Positions 33,066-44,696 of a DNA stretch of 64,000 bases are shown here, in pieces. The stretch is from NCBI GenBank assembly GCA_029168955.1, contig JAPDOI010001167.1, forward strand, positions 150,913 through 214,912. Direction: 5' to 3'. This DNA is from Aplectana chamaeleonis. Its lineage: Eukaryota; Nematoda; Chromadorea; Rhabditida; Cosmocercidae. Below the pieces are notes generated by a model, which saw only the letters and a list, made by a program, of their open reading frames with translations, was not told the DNA's origin and did no database searches. The position numbers and the translations under genes were made by a program. Each line of letters starts with the position of its first letter. The stretch's first letter is position 1.

Positions 33066-33731
33066 AGAACCGTTAATTTTGTTTACTTCTGAAAATTTTT
33101 CGGTTATATCTCGGCCATTTCTCGGCTGCTTCCTGTCCGTTCCGTGATAAGCCAAGAAATAGCCACGAAATAGCCCGCCAGGAGCCGCTGCGGAGCCTGG
33201 TGGGCTATTTCGCGGTCAAAACTATCAGAGTAGACGGGGGAGGGGCACCCAAGATTTATTTATAGAAATGAAGCAAAACTCTGAAGAAAGACGCTTGATA
33301 ATGCTACCAGTCGTTGTTGTTATGAAGCTGGTATAGAAATACTCCGATTGGTTGTGAAAACGCGAAAAGCCGGACCGCACCGATTGCCAACACAGGCGTC
33401 AAATGCAGTGTTTGGTGGTGGGACTGCACAACACACCGCAGTTGTTACGCCTAAGTTATTGATCCCACCACAAATCATGGTGGAACCACGAATTCATAGC
33501 GGAAACGCTGTTTATGAGGTAGATGTTCATTTAATACGCTACTAAAAGAAGATGTGAGAGAGTGATCAACATAAGAACTAAAATTGAATTCTAAAACATG
33601 AAACGTGAAAAAAAGGAAATAGCAGAAACTAGTAATGAATGGCTTAGGCCTTGTAACAGTTTTCGTAGCTTTCGCTTGAAGAATGGGTCCTCACCCAGGG
33701 ATCTCTCTCCGTTGAAGCAAATAGAGTGGAA

Positions 33732-34035
33732 CGGATTTCCACCCTCGGAATACCCGATATACGACAGATTTTGCGTCCACGAAGGGGTTTTCCTCCCCTG
33801 AGCGACGGTGCGGCCTGCAGGCTCCACTGTCCGAATACGTTTCAAACGGATTTTCACCCCCGGAATACCCGATATATGTACGACAGATTTTGCCTCCACG
33901 AAGGGGTTTTCTTCCCCAGAGCGACGGTGCACCGTCCAAATACGTTTCAAACTGATTTCCACCCCCGAAATACCCGATACACGACAGATTTAGCCCCCCA
34001 CGCAGGGATTTCCTACTCTGAGCAGCGTCCAAAAA
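33732..34035. repeat. three-unit tandem repeat, 105-115 bp
   Basis: Units begin at about 33732, 33847 and 33952. Each has GATTTCCACCC or GATTTTCACCC, then ATACCCGATA, CGACAGATTTTGC, CACGAAGGGGTTTTC and GAGCGACGGTG. The open frames across it are by-products of the repeat. Confidence 0.75.
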
Positions 34036-34330
34036 GGGTTCGAAATGATTTTTAGAGAGTTTCCACTTCGAAATTCACGGATAGCAGCCGACATCCTTAA
34101 TACTAGTAAATTTTCATTCTCATTAATGAGTTGCGATCAGCTAATCTTGAATTGAGTCAGGGGGTCGTGAATCAACAATATAGGAGTAGCTGGGAGCGGT
34201 GTGTGCAAGTGCATACCAAACACCACAACGCATTATTAGATGGCTATGCTGGCAATTTCTGCTGTCCGGCATTTCTCCTCCAGTGATTGGTTGCGCTACC
34301 AACCGGTGGTTCATTAGATTTCTCTCTTAA

Positions 34331-34939
34331 AGGCATCGTACACGATGAAAACCGAATTCCAGCTTTTGTGTTCTGTCGGACTAGGGGGTCATGACAGTGT
34401 CACTCAGAAAGTTTGGAGTTCCAAAATCGCCTCTGAACGGAGATCTACTTACCTGAAAAAGGCTTCCTGGGTTTTGGGGGCCGGCCTTGGGGTCGATCCG
34501 TTGTTACAAGGAGCAAAACTCCGTGGTCGCTGCCGGCGATCGTGCGTTGACGCGTCGTAGGGCGCAATTCACATGCCACTTGATTTCACGTTCGGCATCG
34601 ATCGAAAGCAGCTGACAGCGATGGACGCAGCAGGTTAGTAACCCTTTTCAGTTTCTTTCAAGAAAAAAAAGATCGCTCGTCTGAATGGCATCCTCAGTGA
34701 ATTGCTTCCGACGCTGCGCCAGGGAACGAATCGTAAAAGTGTTCCTTGCGTTCTTCGCGCAACTATCCCAAAGTGATGTTGGCGGGAACTTCAAATTTGT
34801 ATTGAGCTTTCTTGAAATGGGTTTTTCGTGAAAAGTTGACGTTTCTGAGGGGGCTTTTTGCAACCGTCAGTCACTATAGGGATATAACAACACGAAAAAG
34901 TCAAAAACCCAAGTATGGTTTTCATCGTGTACGATGCCT
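34331..34939. mobile_element. TTAA-flanked MITE, family D
   Basis: Perfect terminal inverted repeats of about 20 bp (AGGCATCGTACACGATGAAA). TTAA lies at 34327-34330 and 34940-34943. It is 609 bp with no transposase. The right TTAA is also the left TTAA of the next element. Confidence 0.82.
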
Positions 34940-34943
34940 TTAA

Positions 34944-35342
34944 AGGCAGGGTCCGGGCAGAATTTCGATTCTGAGATTTTCCGCTGAATCTGTGCTCAGG
35001 GTAGTGGTAGTCCGAAGGAACATGCGAAAACTGCGTTAAAACCGGTCTTCTTCAAGTTATTAAAGCCACTTCCAAGAGCCGATGATCCAGAAAAGTCAGA
35101 AAAGTGTGGCCATCGTCCATATTTTAGCCGTTGTCCACGCATTTTTCAAAAGTGCTGTGTAATTATCGGTCATTCCAGCCTTGATTATCATGCTGTGAAT
35201 ACCGTAATCCCTGACTTTCAGGCTGTTTTCTCCAGAAATACGGATTTAGAGTTTGTGAAGATTCTGGACGGTGTCCAGCTAGACCAGCCCAATCTATCTA
35301 ACCCGAATTTCGGTGGTGTCAAAATCTGACCGGACCTTGCCT
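34944..35342. mobile_element. TTAA-flanked MITE, family E
   Basis: The left end is AGGCAGGGTCCGGGCAGAAT. The right end in reverse complement is AGGCAAGGTCCGGTCAGATT. TTAA lies at 34940-34943 and 35343-35346. It is 399 bp. It is different in sequence from family D but joined to it through one TTAA. Confidence 0.8.
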
Positions 35343-35837
35343 TTAAATCTTGAGTGCTCCCCCCCCCCCCTCCCCGTCTAGGATAGATCCCAGATTTATG
35401 CACATGTTATTTACCAAAAGCAACGAAAATCCAGGATTTCACAGAAGAAAATCAACTCATTCGAAAGAGCACCGCTTTAGGTGCTATAGTGGATCTATCC
35501 ACGGCAGGGACCGATGCACAACCCCTGCCGACGACACTAGTGGGTGCGCTGCGCAACGGGGTGGGCGCCTGATGGAAGGGCATCGATCAATTGCCGACCG
35601 CACAGCTGACCGGCAGCAACGCATTTTCCTGGTTTTCGTCCCTCTTCTGCTTTCTCCTTCTATCTTTCTACCTATCTCCTGCATCTTCTGTTTCTCCATT
35701 ATTAACTAGGTGTTCTAATTGCCTGTGCGTTTGATTCACGTGTCTTCGTCAACATACTGCGTGATTTTCAAACTCTTTAATCCAAATTCATTCTTTTTCA
35801 TGTTAATATTCCATCGCACAGGCAATCAGAACACTTA

Positions 35838-36888
35838 CAAGGGAAGTGGTTAGAGTGGTAAACTCATCTGCAAAACGACCAGTATCGTTAGTATCTCTTC
35901 TGGCTCAATAGTAAAAATGCGCAGTATCCCGCCCCGAGCTGCAGGTTCGAACAAGTTATGAGCATTTTTTAAGTCTCGCGAAAAGGCAAGGGTACCATCA
36001 GGCATTTTTTTGCGAGTTTCAAAAAAATTACTCGGATTTAGCTCAAAACTTGTATGTTGGGGTAATCTGGGGTGGTGAACACGGATCTGGAGTCCATTTG
36101 TTGAAATTTTGAGGTTTACTGTAGGTTACGGTAGGTAACATGTCATTCAGGGGCAGAAGCCACCTTAGAATTTCGAAAATCGACAAACGGACGTTAAATT
36201 CGTATTCTCCACCCCGAATAACCCCCGTATACAATTTTTGAGTAACATCTGAGATTTTGACCAAACTACCGTATACCCATGGTAATCTACCGCGAATTGC
36301 AAAAAATCGATAAACGGACTCCAGATTCGTGTTCAGCACTCCAAATAACCTCCAGAATAACAATTTGAGCAATATCTACTGTAGCACTCCGAAAATCTCG
36401 AAAGTGGCGTTTTTCCCTCGAAATTTTCCCCGGTTGGGAAGCTTTGAACGAAATTAGCCGAAAACTTTGGAAAACCGACTAATAAACCCCCCCCCAGGGA
36501 GAATTTCAAGTCAAATCTGGAACATTTTTCTAAAACGCTTCCAGAGCCCTCTGAGCGGTATAAATATTCGCCCAACCGAAAATCCGTTAAGTCCAAAACG
36601 CAGTTAGCCTGGACAGAGTACGGAAAATGCGCTTTCACCCAAATTTTGCTCAGGGGGGTAGTTTTGGGCGTTGAACACATTTATGGGGTCCGTTTCCGAA
36701 TTTTGGAAAGATTAATGCCCTTTTTGGAGGGCACAAAAAGCGCAAAAAATTACCTTTTTAAGTTTGTAACTTCTTGGAACCTGCAGCTCGGGGCTGGATA
36801 CTGCGCAGTTTTACTATTGAGCCACTAGAGATAATAACGATACTAGTCGTTCTGGCAGATGCGTTTACCACTCTAAACACTTCCCTTG
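35838..36888. mobile_element. TWA-flanked MITE (PIF/Harbinger-like target), uninterrupted copy
   Basis: Terminal inverted repeats of about 125-150 bp begin CAAGGGAAGTG and include GTATCGTTA and GAGCTGCAGGTTC. TTA lies at both ends (35835-35837 and 36889-36891). The foldback's other arm shows the empty site with CTA. The body contains diverged units of about 130 bp marked by ACGGAC, CACTCCAAATAACC-like and CAAATCTG words. There is no transposase. The GGTTCGAA word in the left repeat looks like a Pol III B box, but both ends carry it, so a MITE fits better than a SINE. Confidence 0.8.
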
Positions 36889-36986
36889 TTAGTTAATAAT
36901 AGAGAAACAGAAAAACTAGAAGATAGATAGTAAGATGGAAGGAGAAAGCAGAAGAGGGATGAAAACGAGGAAAATGCGTTGCTGCC

Positions 36987-37144
36987 TGTTGTGTCGGTGG
37001 GGGTGTGTTGAGACGATGGGAGTGACCGTTTATTCGGTAAACGAGGGATGAACAACTGAACACTACTTGAGTCATAGGGCAGCTTTTATAGCCGTGTTAT
37101 CACTGATATCATTCACCATGATATCATTTCATTCGTATACAACA
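36987..37144 (-). repeat. 3' LTR
   Basis: 158 bp, TGTTGTGTCGG at the left on the plus strand and ATACAACA at the right. Read on the minus strand it carries AATAAA (plus 37029-37034), a poly(A)-signal word that the 5' LTR has lost. Confidence 0.9.
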
Positions 37145-37156
37145 CCTCCCTTTTTT
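37145..37156 (-). promoter_or_regulatory. polypurine tract
   Basis: AAAAAAGGGAGG on the minus strand, directly next to the 3' LTR. This is the expected place and composition for the plus-strand primer of reverse transcription. Confidence 0.8.
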
Positions 37157-37325
37157 GAGAAGCAAGCACATAAGGTTAGAAACGTCTATACACGATATGA
37201 TATGTCTTCTTGTTTGGATCTACGCTGAGGCACCTGGTGGGTTTCCGTAGTCGTGTAGACCGTCGTTGTTGCATAGCATCGAGCAGATGTGTCGATCGGG
37301 TTGATTCCATGGAGTTTCCATCATA

Positions 37326-40300
37326 TTATTCTGGTAATAAGTTTGAAGATTTTGGTGGCTCTAGAACAAACATATTAAACAGTGTATCAATGTCTTTTTC
37401 CTGCGCACGTTGTGAGTTGAAGCGGATCCTGAGTTGGTTGGTGTGCCGGGTCCATATTTCTTTTCCTACGGCCACCTTATAGAGTACGCGTCCGACCCGC
37501 TGAAGAATTGTACCAGGGACCCATCTTTGCTCCTTTCCATAGTCTCGCACGAAAACTAGGGCATATATGTTGACAATTCGACGTCTTGCACCGCGTTTGT
37601 TGTTGAATTGACGTTCCATGGCGTCGCTTTCCTTGAGGTTCCATCAAGGACAGGGTCGTGCAAATTTGTCGTCCCAAGAAAACTTCTGCTGGGGTTCTGG
37701 CTTCATGCAGTTGGACAGGGTGTTGAGCGGTAGGTCAGCAGGAACTTATCGAGCATTTCAGAGAAGGTTCCTTCTCCTTTGAGCTTCGAAAGTGTCCGTT
37801 TAGAAGTGTCAACGAAACGCTCTGCCTGGCCGTTTGATTTTGGATGGTATGGAGGCGAGAAAAGTTGGTGGATTCCATTTTCTGAACAGAAATATTTGAA
37901 TTCAGTTCGTGTTTTCAGGCATTCCATATCTTGCGAATACTTGTCGTAGAATCGCGATCGTAGTTTTGGTTGTTGTACGATCCGCCTTGAAGGGTTCGGG
38001 CCATTTAGAGAATGCGTCGACGATGATTAGGAAATAGGTGCCTTCATAAGGTCCGGCATAGTCGATGTGTACCCTTGCCCATGGTTTCTCGGGTAATGGG
38101 CATGAGGCAAGCGTTGTCTTGACAGGAAGTTTGACGACAGACGAGCATTTAGTGCAGCGCTTGACTGTGTCTTCGACATCTTTGTCGATACCTGGCCAGT
38201 ATACATAACTGCGTGCGAGTGCCTCTATTCGGACCATTCCAGGATGTCCGCTGTGAAGTTGGCGCAGCACTCGTTGTTGAAGGGATTCTGGTACGACCAC
38301 GCGTTCAGCAAGTGGAAGACATCCATCCTGAGTGGGGAGAGAATCGCGTCGATTGTGAAAACATTGCACTTTCGGATTTTTGATTGTCTTCGGCCATCTT
38401 CCTTCAACATAGAGCTTAATGCGTTGCAGAATACGATCCTTTGCAGTGAAATCCTTGATTTCATCGGCTGTCACTGGCAGTGCCTTGACGGCGTTGCATA
38501 GCACGTGTCAGGTCAGCATCTGCTGAGATAGCAGCGATGACTCGGTCTTCGTCAGGGTTTAACTGAGTCGCAATGAGCCTTGAAAGTGTGTCGGCTTGTC
38601 CAAAACTTGTTGTGGATCGATACTGAATATTGAAGTCATAGGCTAACAATGTCGTTGTTGTCGCAACGACAGTCATAAGTCATGAGTCATAGGCTAACAA
38701 TGTTCGCAGTCTGTTGGCCGTGTATATGGGAATTCCTTTCTTTGCCCCAAATATTGCGAGAAGGGGTTTGTGGTCTGTCAAAAGGGTGAATTTTCTTCCG
38801 TGTAGCATCCGTTGAAATTTTCGAATGGCAAATATCAGCGCAAGGCCATCCTTTTCAATCTGCCTGTAATTCTTCTCAGCGGGGAGTAGGGAGCGTGATG
38901 CATGTGATACTTCTTTCTCGGATCCATCTGGATATCTGTGGGAAATAACTGCTCCCAATCTATAGTTAGAGGCATCTGCGGCGACTATAATTTCTTGGTT
39001 GGGATCATAGTGGGCTAAAAGGAGATCAGAGGTAAGGATTGCATTCGCTTTGTTGAAAATCTCCTCACATTTTGAAGACCATTCGAATTTGGTGTTCTTT
39101 ATCAATAAGGCATCGAGGGGCGCACGAAGATATCTCATTTCTTTGACGAAATTTCTGTAGTAGCTGAGTAGACCGAAAAATAATCGTAATTGGGGAACAT
39201 CCTTGGGTGCTGGCATGTTCTTTATGCTTTCGATCTTCCTTGGGTCTGAGCGTCGGCCGTCTTTGTCGACGAAATATTCGAGGTAGTTGACGGAAGATGC
39301 TGCAAAGCGGCTTTTCTCTAGTTTCACGTGCAAACCGCTGTCTGCGACCCTTTCGAAGACGGCGTCTAAATTGCGTTTGTGTTCTTTGGCTGATCTTCCG
39401 ACTACTATAACATCATCAAGATAAGCTACAACTCCATTGAGACCAGCAAAGGTTGCGTCAATTAGTTGTTTGGAAATTGCTGGTGCTGATTTCACTCCGA
39501 ACGGTAGACGATTGTATTGGTAGAGTCCACGGTGGGTGTTTATGACCAGCAGTTCCTTCGGTTTATCGTCCATTTGTATCTGAAGATTTGCATCGGCGAA
39601 ATCGATGTGAGTGAAGTAGCGACCACCGGCAAGTGTAGCGAAGATGTCTTCGGGCAAAGGGAGTGGGTACTGGTGGAGATCCAGGGCGTCGTTCAGACCA
39701 GTTGAGAAGTCGGCGTAAAGTCCCAGTGATCCATTCGATTTTCTCACGATTACTATTGGGGCTGCCCATTTACTGTAGTCGATCTTCGAAATGACACCGC
39801 TTGATTCGAGTCGATCAAGTTCTTTCTCCACTGCGTGAAGCACGGCGTATGGGACGGGTCGTTTTGGGCGAAAAATTGGATATGCTCCTGGTTAAAGTTG
39901 GAGGGTAGCCTTTGAGAATTTTTACAGGCCCAGTTCGGTGTCGAAGTCTTGCGAGTAATCGGTTTTTAGTTGCTCAGCTATTTGTTTGCTGTTGTAGTTG
40001 GAGGTAGGAAGGGAAATGGGGTTGGGGATGTTGGTGAAGTTGATTGTTGCTAATGAATCCGTGTTTGGAAGGGAGTCCATTATACGGTAGATTCCTATTC
40101 TTGAAATCCATTCAGCTCCGAGTAGGTTCGATTTCGTATCAGCTACGTAGAATGCTCCCTTAGCTGAGGATCCATTGGAGGAGTAGGTGCATTTTCGTTC
40201 ACCAACAAAATGAATGTGGTCGCCGGAAGCACTGTGAGGTTTGAGTGTTGATGCTTGTAGGTTCGGCTTGTTCATGAGTTTCCACGTTGCCAGATTGATA

Positions 40301-40326
40301 ATAGTGATATCAGAAGCGCTGTCCAC
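37326..40326 (-). pseudogene. Ty3/gypsy pol (protease, RT, RNase H, integrase), broken
   Basis: Protease begins after a single TAA at the gag border (40327-40329), with VDSASD as its active-site region. RT follows after two more in-frame stops between about 39840 and 39924 (IDFADA, RLPFGV, YLDDVIV). RNase H keeps AADAS and LLTDHKP. Near 38630-38705 a 17-bp sequence (GTCATAGGCTAACAATG) is duplicated with intervening bases, disrupting the end of RNase H. Integrase keeps the HHCC finger (HSGHPG, CTKC), VHIDYAGP and the final glutamate (NGQAERF). The block that normally holds the second catalytic aspartate is missing between GMPE and EFKYF near 37905. The C-terminal segment has GKEQRWVPGTI. Confidence 0.85.
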
Positions 40327-41433
40327 TTAGAAAACAATGGGTTGGTCGTCTACCTTTATCGTGGCGAAACGTCGGTAGTGGTTGCAATTGATACTGGATA
40401 CCTTGAATACTGCGTCTGACCGGAAGCTTTGCTTTGTCGGTTGCAGTCGTTGTCGATCGTGGTGTGGATTCGTTGGGCGGCGTCTAGCTTGGTCGCAGAA
40501 ACCTTTCTTGTGGCCAGTCCTGCGGCAGTTGGAACATTTGTGGCGTTTGAATGTGCAGTTCCGAACGAAATGCATTGATCCGCAGAGCCAGCATGGGGAT
40601 GGGGGCGGTCTCGTGTTGGTATCGGAGCGGTTGAAGTGGTTATTGCTTCTGGGATTCAGTGCGGTTTGACGTCTTTCTTGATGAGAGGATATGGGTTGAG
40701 GATGCGGGCGTGATCGGAAAGCAGGTGAACGTTGTACAGATTGCACGGTTGTGGTTCCATCCTCGACAATTTTAGTGTCCCGTTTCAGATTGATCAGTCT
40801 CCTACACTTCTCAGTGAGCGTCTGGATTAAGCATGTGGGGTCGGCCTCAATTTTTTCCAACAACTTCAGCCTGATGAAAGCATCTGAAGTTGACTGAAGC
40901 CCGCACACGAATATGAGGCTTTTGAATTGTGCGTCATTACATTCCGAAAGTTTGAACTTAGAGCACTCACGATTCACGTGTCCAGCGTAGGTTGCGAAAT
41001 CGTCCTTGGCCTCTTTGACCATCAAGCAGGAAGAACGTGCACTGAATAGGGATTGTTGTGGTCCAAAGAGATCCACGAGTGTCTTGACTGTGGCATCGAA
41101 TGAGACTTCTCGGGGGGTCCGGTGGATAATGTAGTTGGAGTAGCGTTCATAATCGGCGGGATCGAGCTTATGAAGCAGGAGGCGGACTCTTGTGGGTTCG
41201 TCCAGAGATTGTGCGTCGACAGTGAGCACATCATGGTGGAGTCGAAACCAAGCTTCGAATGTGACGTCTGCATCGGGGTCATACGTGAAGGGTAGAATTC
41301 GACTGGCGAGTAGGTCGAATTGTCTGGGTGAGGGGTCTTCGGATGCTGACGAGTGGTGAAGGGTATCTCCTCGGAGGGCGTTGGCGAGGGTGGTGAGCAG
41401 CTGTTGGAACTGCTCGTCGGTGATGATTGGCAT
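40327..41433 (-). pseudogene. Ty3/gypsy gag with two zinc knuckles
   Basis: The ATG at 41433 (MPIITDEQF) lies 85 bp inside the 5' LTR. The same frame is open into the LTR, but that is incidental. The capsid-like part includes FEAWFRLHHDVL and ARVR-type helices near the middle. The C-terminal third has two zinc-knuckle motifs, CWLCGSMHFVRNC and CSNCRRTGHKKGFC, typical of nucleocapsid. It ends at TAA 40327-40329, in the same frame as protease. Either this stop is a C-to-T mutation or the element used readthrough. The extra stops downstream favour mutation. Confidence 0.82.
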
Positions 41434-41500
41434 GGTGCGACGGTAGAGTAGGTCGCTGTCGATGTCGTCGGTCGTTGAGGGTTCGGTTCCGCGATCGTCG

Positions 41501-41514
41501 TTGCCTGATCGCCA
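41501..41514 (-). promoter_or_regulatory. primer-binding site candidate
   Basis: TGGCGATCAGGCAA on the minus strand begins three bases inside the 5' LTR. TGG complements the CCA end of a tRNA. I cannot name the tRNA. Confidence 0.5.
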
Positions 41515-41517
41515 AAA

Positions 41518-41675
41518 TGTTGTGTCGGTGGTGGTGTGTTGAGACGATGGGAGTAACCGTTTATACGATAGACGAGGGATGAACAACTGAACACCACTTG
41601 AGTCATAAGGCGGCTTTTATAGCCGCGTTATCACTGATATCATTCACCATGATATCATTTCATTCGTGTATAACA
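41518..41675 (-). repeat. 5' LTR with TATA box
   Basis: 158 bp, matching the 3' LTR with about 11 differences. On the minus strand GGCTATAAAAGC (TATA word at plus 41614-41621) is a likely core promoter. Confidence 0.88.
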
Positions 41676-42136
41676 CTGCGGGTCTGCTGCGCGGCCGGCA
41701 ATCGATCGTTGCCCTTCTACCGGGGGTGTGCATCGGTCCCTGCCGTGGATAGATCCACTATATCTCGCACTCTCACAATCAGATCGATTTGAAGAATCAG
41801 CATCACGCGAACCTATTTTAGTTCGATTAATACAAGAACGATATTAATCGAGCTAAAATAAAGGGAATCAAATAAGCTAAAATAATAACAACGACACCTC
41901 AAAACAGATAAAAGGAATGGAGTAACACTTGTTGTCGGTAACCGATGTGCTGATCTTTACAGTAAAAACTGCACAAGAATAAGTCCGAAGAAGGATTTAT
42001 CACGAGAAACACGACGAATGCAACTCAGACAAGAACGATAGTTGAGTGCGCCAGAACGGGGCTACCGTAATCTTAGGGATGATGTTTTACAGCCCCCCAT
42101 TCGGCTCCGTAAACAAATTTAGGTATGAAATTATTT

Positions 42137-42310
42137 GGGGGGGGGCACTCAGGATTCAGTTGGAGAATGAATGATACCGCTTTCAGAAGCCGAAGTATTT
42201 CCATGGAGCCTCCACGAAAACAATGACTGATAACACTATCAGTCATATGATATCAGCCCAATTTTTCATTTTCATAGATGACTCATTTCATTTTCTCGAG
42301 TGCCCCCCCC
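42137..42310. mobile_element. MITE bounded by oligo-G/oligo-C ends
   Basis: The left end is nine G then CACTC. The right end is GAGTG then eight C. Related interiors (GAAGTATTTCCATGGAG and AAAACAATGACTGATA) occur at 51530-51575 beside another G run, and looser matches near 33235-33350. It is non-coding. Confidence 0.5.
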
Positions 42311-42360
42311 ACATATTTTCAAGCCCAAATTTGATGATAATCAATTGATAAAGGGTAGGG

Positions 42361-42368
42361 TATAAAAG
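42361..42368 (+). promoter_or_regulatory. TATA-box-like word TATAAAAG
   Basis: GGGTATAAAAGAAG lies about 20 bp upstream of an 8-bp stem (CGGTGTGT and ACACACCG). No recognisable gene follows within 450 bp, so this is weak. Confidence 0.25.
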
Positions 42369-42831
42369 AAGTGGAGAGCGGTGTGTCTTCATTCACACAC
42401 CGTACGTCTCCAGGGGTCAGCAGTTGAGGATCTGCCTACGCTTGATGCTCAACCTACGTGTGGTGGATCTGTGGAGTCGACTACCAAAATCAAGGAGACT
42501 CATCAAACTGGCGTCAACAACTCCACGAGGAGTTTTTTTCTGTATGGGAGTGCTAGTGGCTGGCTGTTGCACTCCTTCGTATTCTACTACTACGAGCTGG
42601 CATTGAGAGGAACCCAGGGCCACGCAGCAAGGCTCCGCGATATCCCTGTTGTCATTAAGGATTATCGGCTCAACATGCAAGCGTTCAGTGGTTGCCTTCG
42701 CTGGCTACGCCTCAAATGTTCGGGGTTAGCTAGCTATAATGACTACACCGATGCTTATTGTTGTATATCTTGCTCTAATTCCCCCCTAGTGTTCCTCATC
42801 ATAATCTGAACATTTTTCAACTTAACATTAA

Positions 42832-43316
42832 AGGCAGCATACACGCTCAAAAATGATATCAGTTTTATGGAATGAATCAAAGTTCTGAAGCTGTTAATAT
42901 TCAGAGATAACTAAAAAACCGGAAAAAAATCAACTGAAATGATGATATAACGGTTCGTTCTACATTGGCCCAGAAGTGGACGAGTTTTACTGCATTGGCT
43001 GAAATAGCGTAGCTAGCGACAAACTTGTTGGGATAACGACGCTAATGTATTCGTACGACCCTTTCTGGAACGCTTACGACGTTAGAAGCGTAAAAAATGA
43101 GCCAAAATGACCGTAATCGAGCATTGAACATTGGTATTGAGGGGCGGAGCCCGTATCGGTGGGCGGAGAAAGGATGATTTTGTGACTCAATACGGCTCAA
43201 ATACGGTCATTTCAACTCGTTTTCAACTCTCCCAACTTCTTGAGGGCTCTTCTAGGGCCCGTACAACCCCACTAATGTAGTTATCTCAACAACTTTTGCG
43301 AGCGTGTATGCTGCCT
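42832..43316. mobile_element. TTAA-flanked MITE, family C, full copy
   Basis: The left end is AGGCAGCATACACGCTCAAA and the right end in reverse complement is AGGCAGCATACACGCTCGCA. TTAA lies at 42828-42831 and 43317-43320. It is 485 bp. The interior words ATATTGGCCCAG-type and GGGCGGAGCCCGTATCG are shared with the truncated copy at 44701-45123. Confidence 0.82.
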
Positions 43317-44220
43317 TTAATGGAGCCAAGGTTGACAATAAAAACATCAGAGAGTGGGATTCATTGTCAACCGCAACCTCAAACTAAAGATTGACTCCCA
43401 CGAAATTATCAGCCCCTGGCTGGCCGTTCTGCGGATCAAGATCAATGCGATGACAACCATGGCGATCATAAACGAATACGCTCCGATATCAGCTGCATCC
43501 GAAAACGATAAGGATGAGTTCTATATTGACCTCGAGAAGATCATCAAGCAAGAGAAGGCCTACCACAAGATCGTCTGCGGTGACTTCAACGCCATCATCA
43601 ACGAACCTCAGCCGTCTTCTGCTAGAGTGGGATCCTCCGGACTTGGAAGCACCAACGAAAACGGAGAGCATCTGATGGACTTACTAGAAGCCTGTAATCT
43701 GTTCCACGGTGGCAGCTTCTTCCAGAAAAATCCCGCCACACGATGGACATGGTCAAGCCCGAGCGGAGTAACTCACTCGGAAATGGATCACATCCTGGTT
43801 AATCGCCGCTGGTGTCTCTTCGATGTCGGCGTAGTTGAACGCTTTAATGCCGGAAGCGACCATCGACTTGTTCGAGCGAAGATCTGTCTCCGCGAGAAGG
43901 TGAAGCGAAAGGGTGGTCATCGCCCAGCATAGACACGACTGCCCAATTTCGATGCTGATCTCCTACAAGCTGCCGCTTCTGGATACCAGTGGAGCGAGAA
44001 TAGCGATCTTGCGGAAGACTACCAGCTCCTCGTAGAGGGCCTCAACTATTGTGCTTTGGCATCAATGATCCCGCCTGTCCCCAGCTCTTCTGGACGCATA
44101 AGCGACCATGCCCGAAGACTTCCAAAGCAGCGAGCTCATATTCACCAGGATCCGTCCTCCAGCATTCTCGACAGGGCAATCATCAACAAATCCTGCAGAG
44201 TCGCTGTTAAAGGCAGTGTT

Positions 44221-44696
44221 CACGATAAGAATCGTTTCTCTGCTTTTTTGCCTATCTTGAAGACGGTCCAATGCTGATTCCAATAATGTTTTTGGAATCG
44301 TACAGGACCTTCTAGGAACGGAGTTATGGTCCCTCAAAAATTGAGCTAGGGAAGCATGGTGGACGAGTTGTACGAGGCTTGTAACTTCCGTCTTTTGCAG
44401 CCGATTAATGCAAGCTGACCTGAGTAAAGAGAGAAGTTGGGAATAAAGGGAAGAACGTGGCCAGTGATCGGAAACCATCGCTCATCTCACAATCTCGAGC
44501 ATTCATTTGTTCACGTCGGTGGGCGTGAAAAGTGCATCTGGGGTGTGACGAGCTGACAGGTGTCCAACTTTGGGGCCGTAGGGGACCGTTCCGAGCTCAA
44601 TTTTTTGAGTTTTTCCAACGTTAGAGTTGCGCTAGGCCCTACAGCTGCCGATCTCCACCAAAAAATCAGACATGGTTTTTATTGTGGACACTGCCT
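44221..44696. mobile_element. TTAA-flanked MITE, family A, inside RTE-like coding sequence
   Basis: The left end is AGGCAGTGTTCACGATAAGA. The right end in reverse complement is AGGCAGTGTCCACAATAAAA. TTAA lies at 44217-44220 and 44697-44700. It is 476 bp. The interior matches the right part of 19849-20753 (CATTCATTTGTTCACGTCGG). Confidence 0.8.

Larger units (their letters stand above)
36987..41675 (-). mobile_element. Ty3/gypsy LTR retrotransposon, defective
   Basis: A 4.69-kb element on the minus strand. LTRs of 158 bp (TG...CA) differ at about 11 positions (roughly 93 percent identity by hand count). The target-site copies are CTGCC (left, 36982-36986) and CTGCG (right, 41676-41680), with CTGCC in the empty site of the opposite foldback arm, so a 5-bp duplication with one later change. 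A primer-binding-site-like TGGCGATCAGG lies just inside the 5' LTR and a polypurine tract (AAAAAAGGGAGG) abuts the 3' LTR. Order gag, protease, RT, RNase H, integrase places it in Ty3/gypsy rather than Copia. Stops, a frameshift and a missing integrase aspartate block make it non-autonomous now. Confidence 0.92.
35487..41760. mobile_element. TA-flanked foldback element with two later insertions
   Basis: The left arm is 35487-35729 (starts TAGTGGATCTATCCACGG). The right arm is its inverse and now lies in three pieces: 35815-35837, 36889-36986 and 41676-41760. The interruptions are the MITE at 35838-36888 and the LTR retrotransposon at 36987-41675. TA flanks both outer ends (35485-35486 and 41761-41762). 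The left arm preserves the uninterrupted version of both target sites. The original element would have been roughly 570 bp. Confidence 0.8.

Noticed and set aside
40327..40329. Programmed stop readthrough between gag and protease
   Set aside because: The same frame has two more stops before RT and other lesions, so simple mutation is more likely.
42381..42809. 142-codon open frame downstream of the TATAAAAG word
   Set aside because: No domain is recognisable and an opposite-strand frame overlaps it; the promoter-like word alone is not enough.
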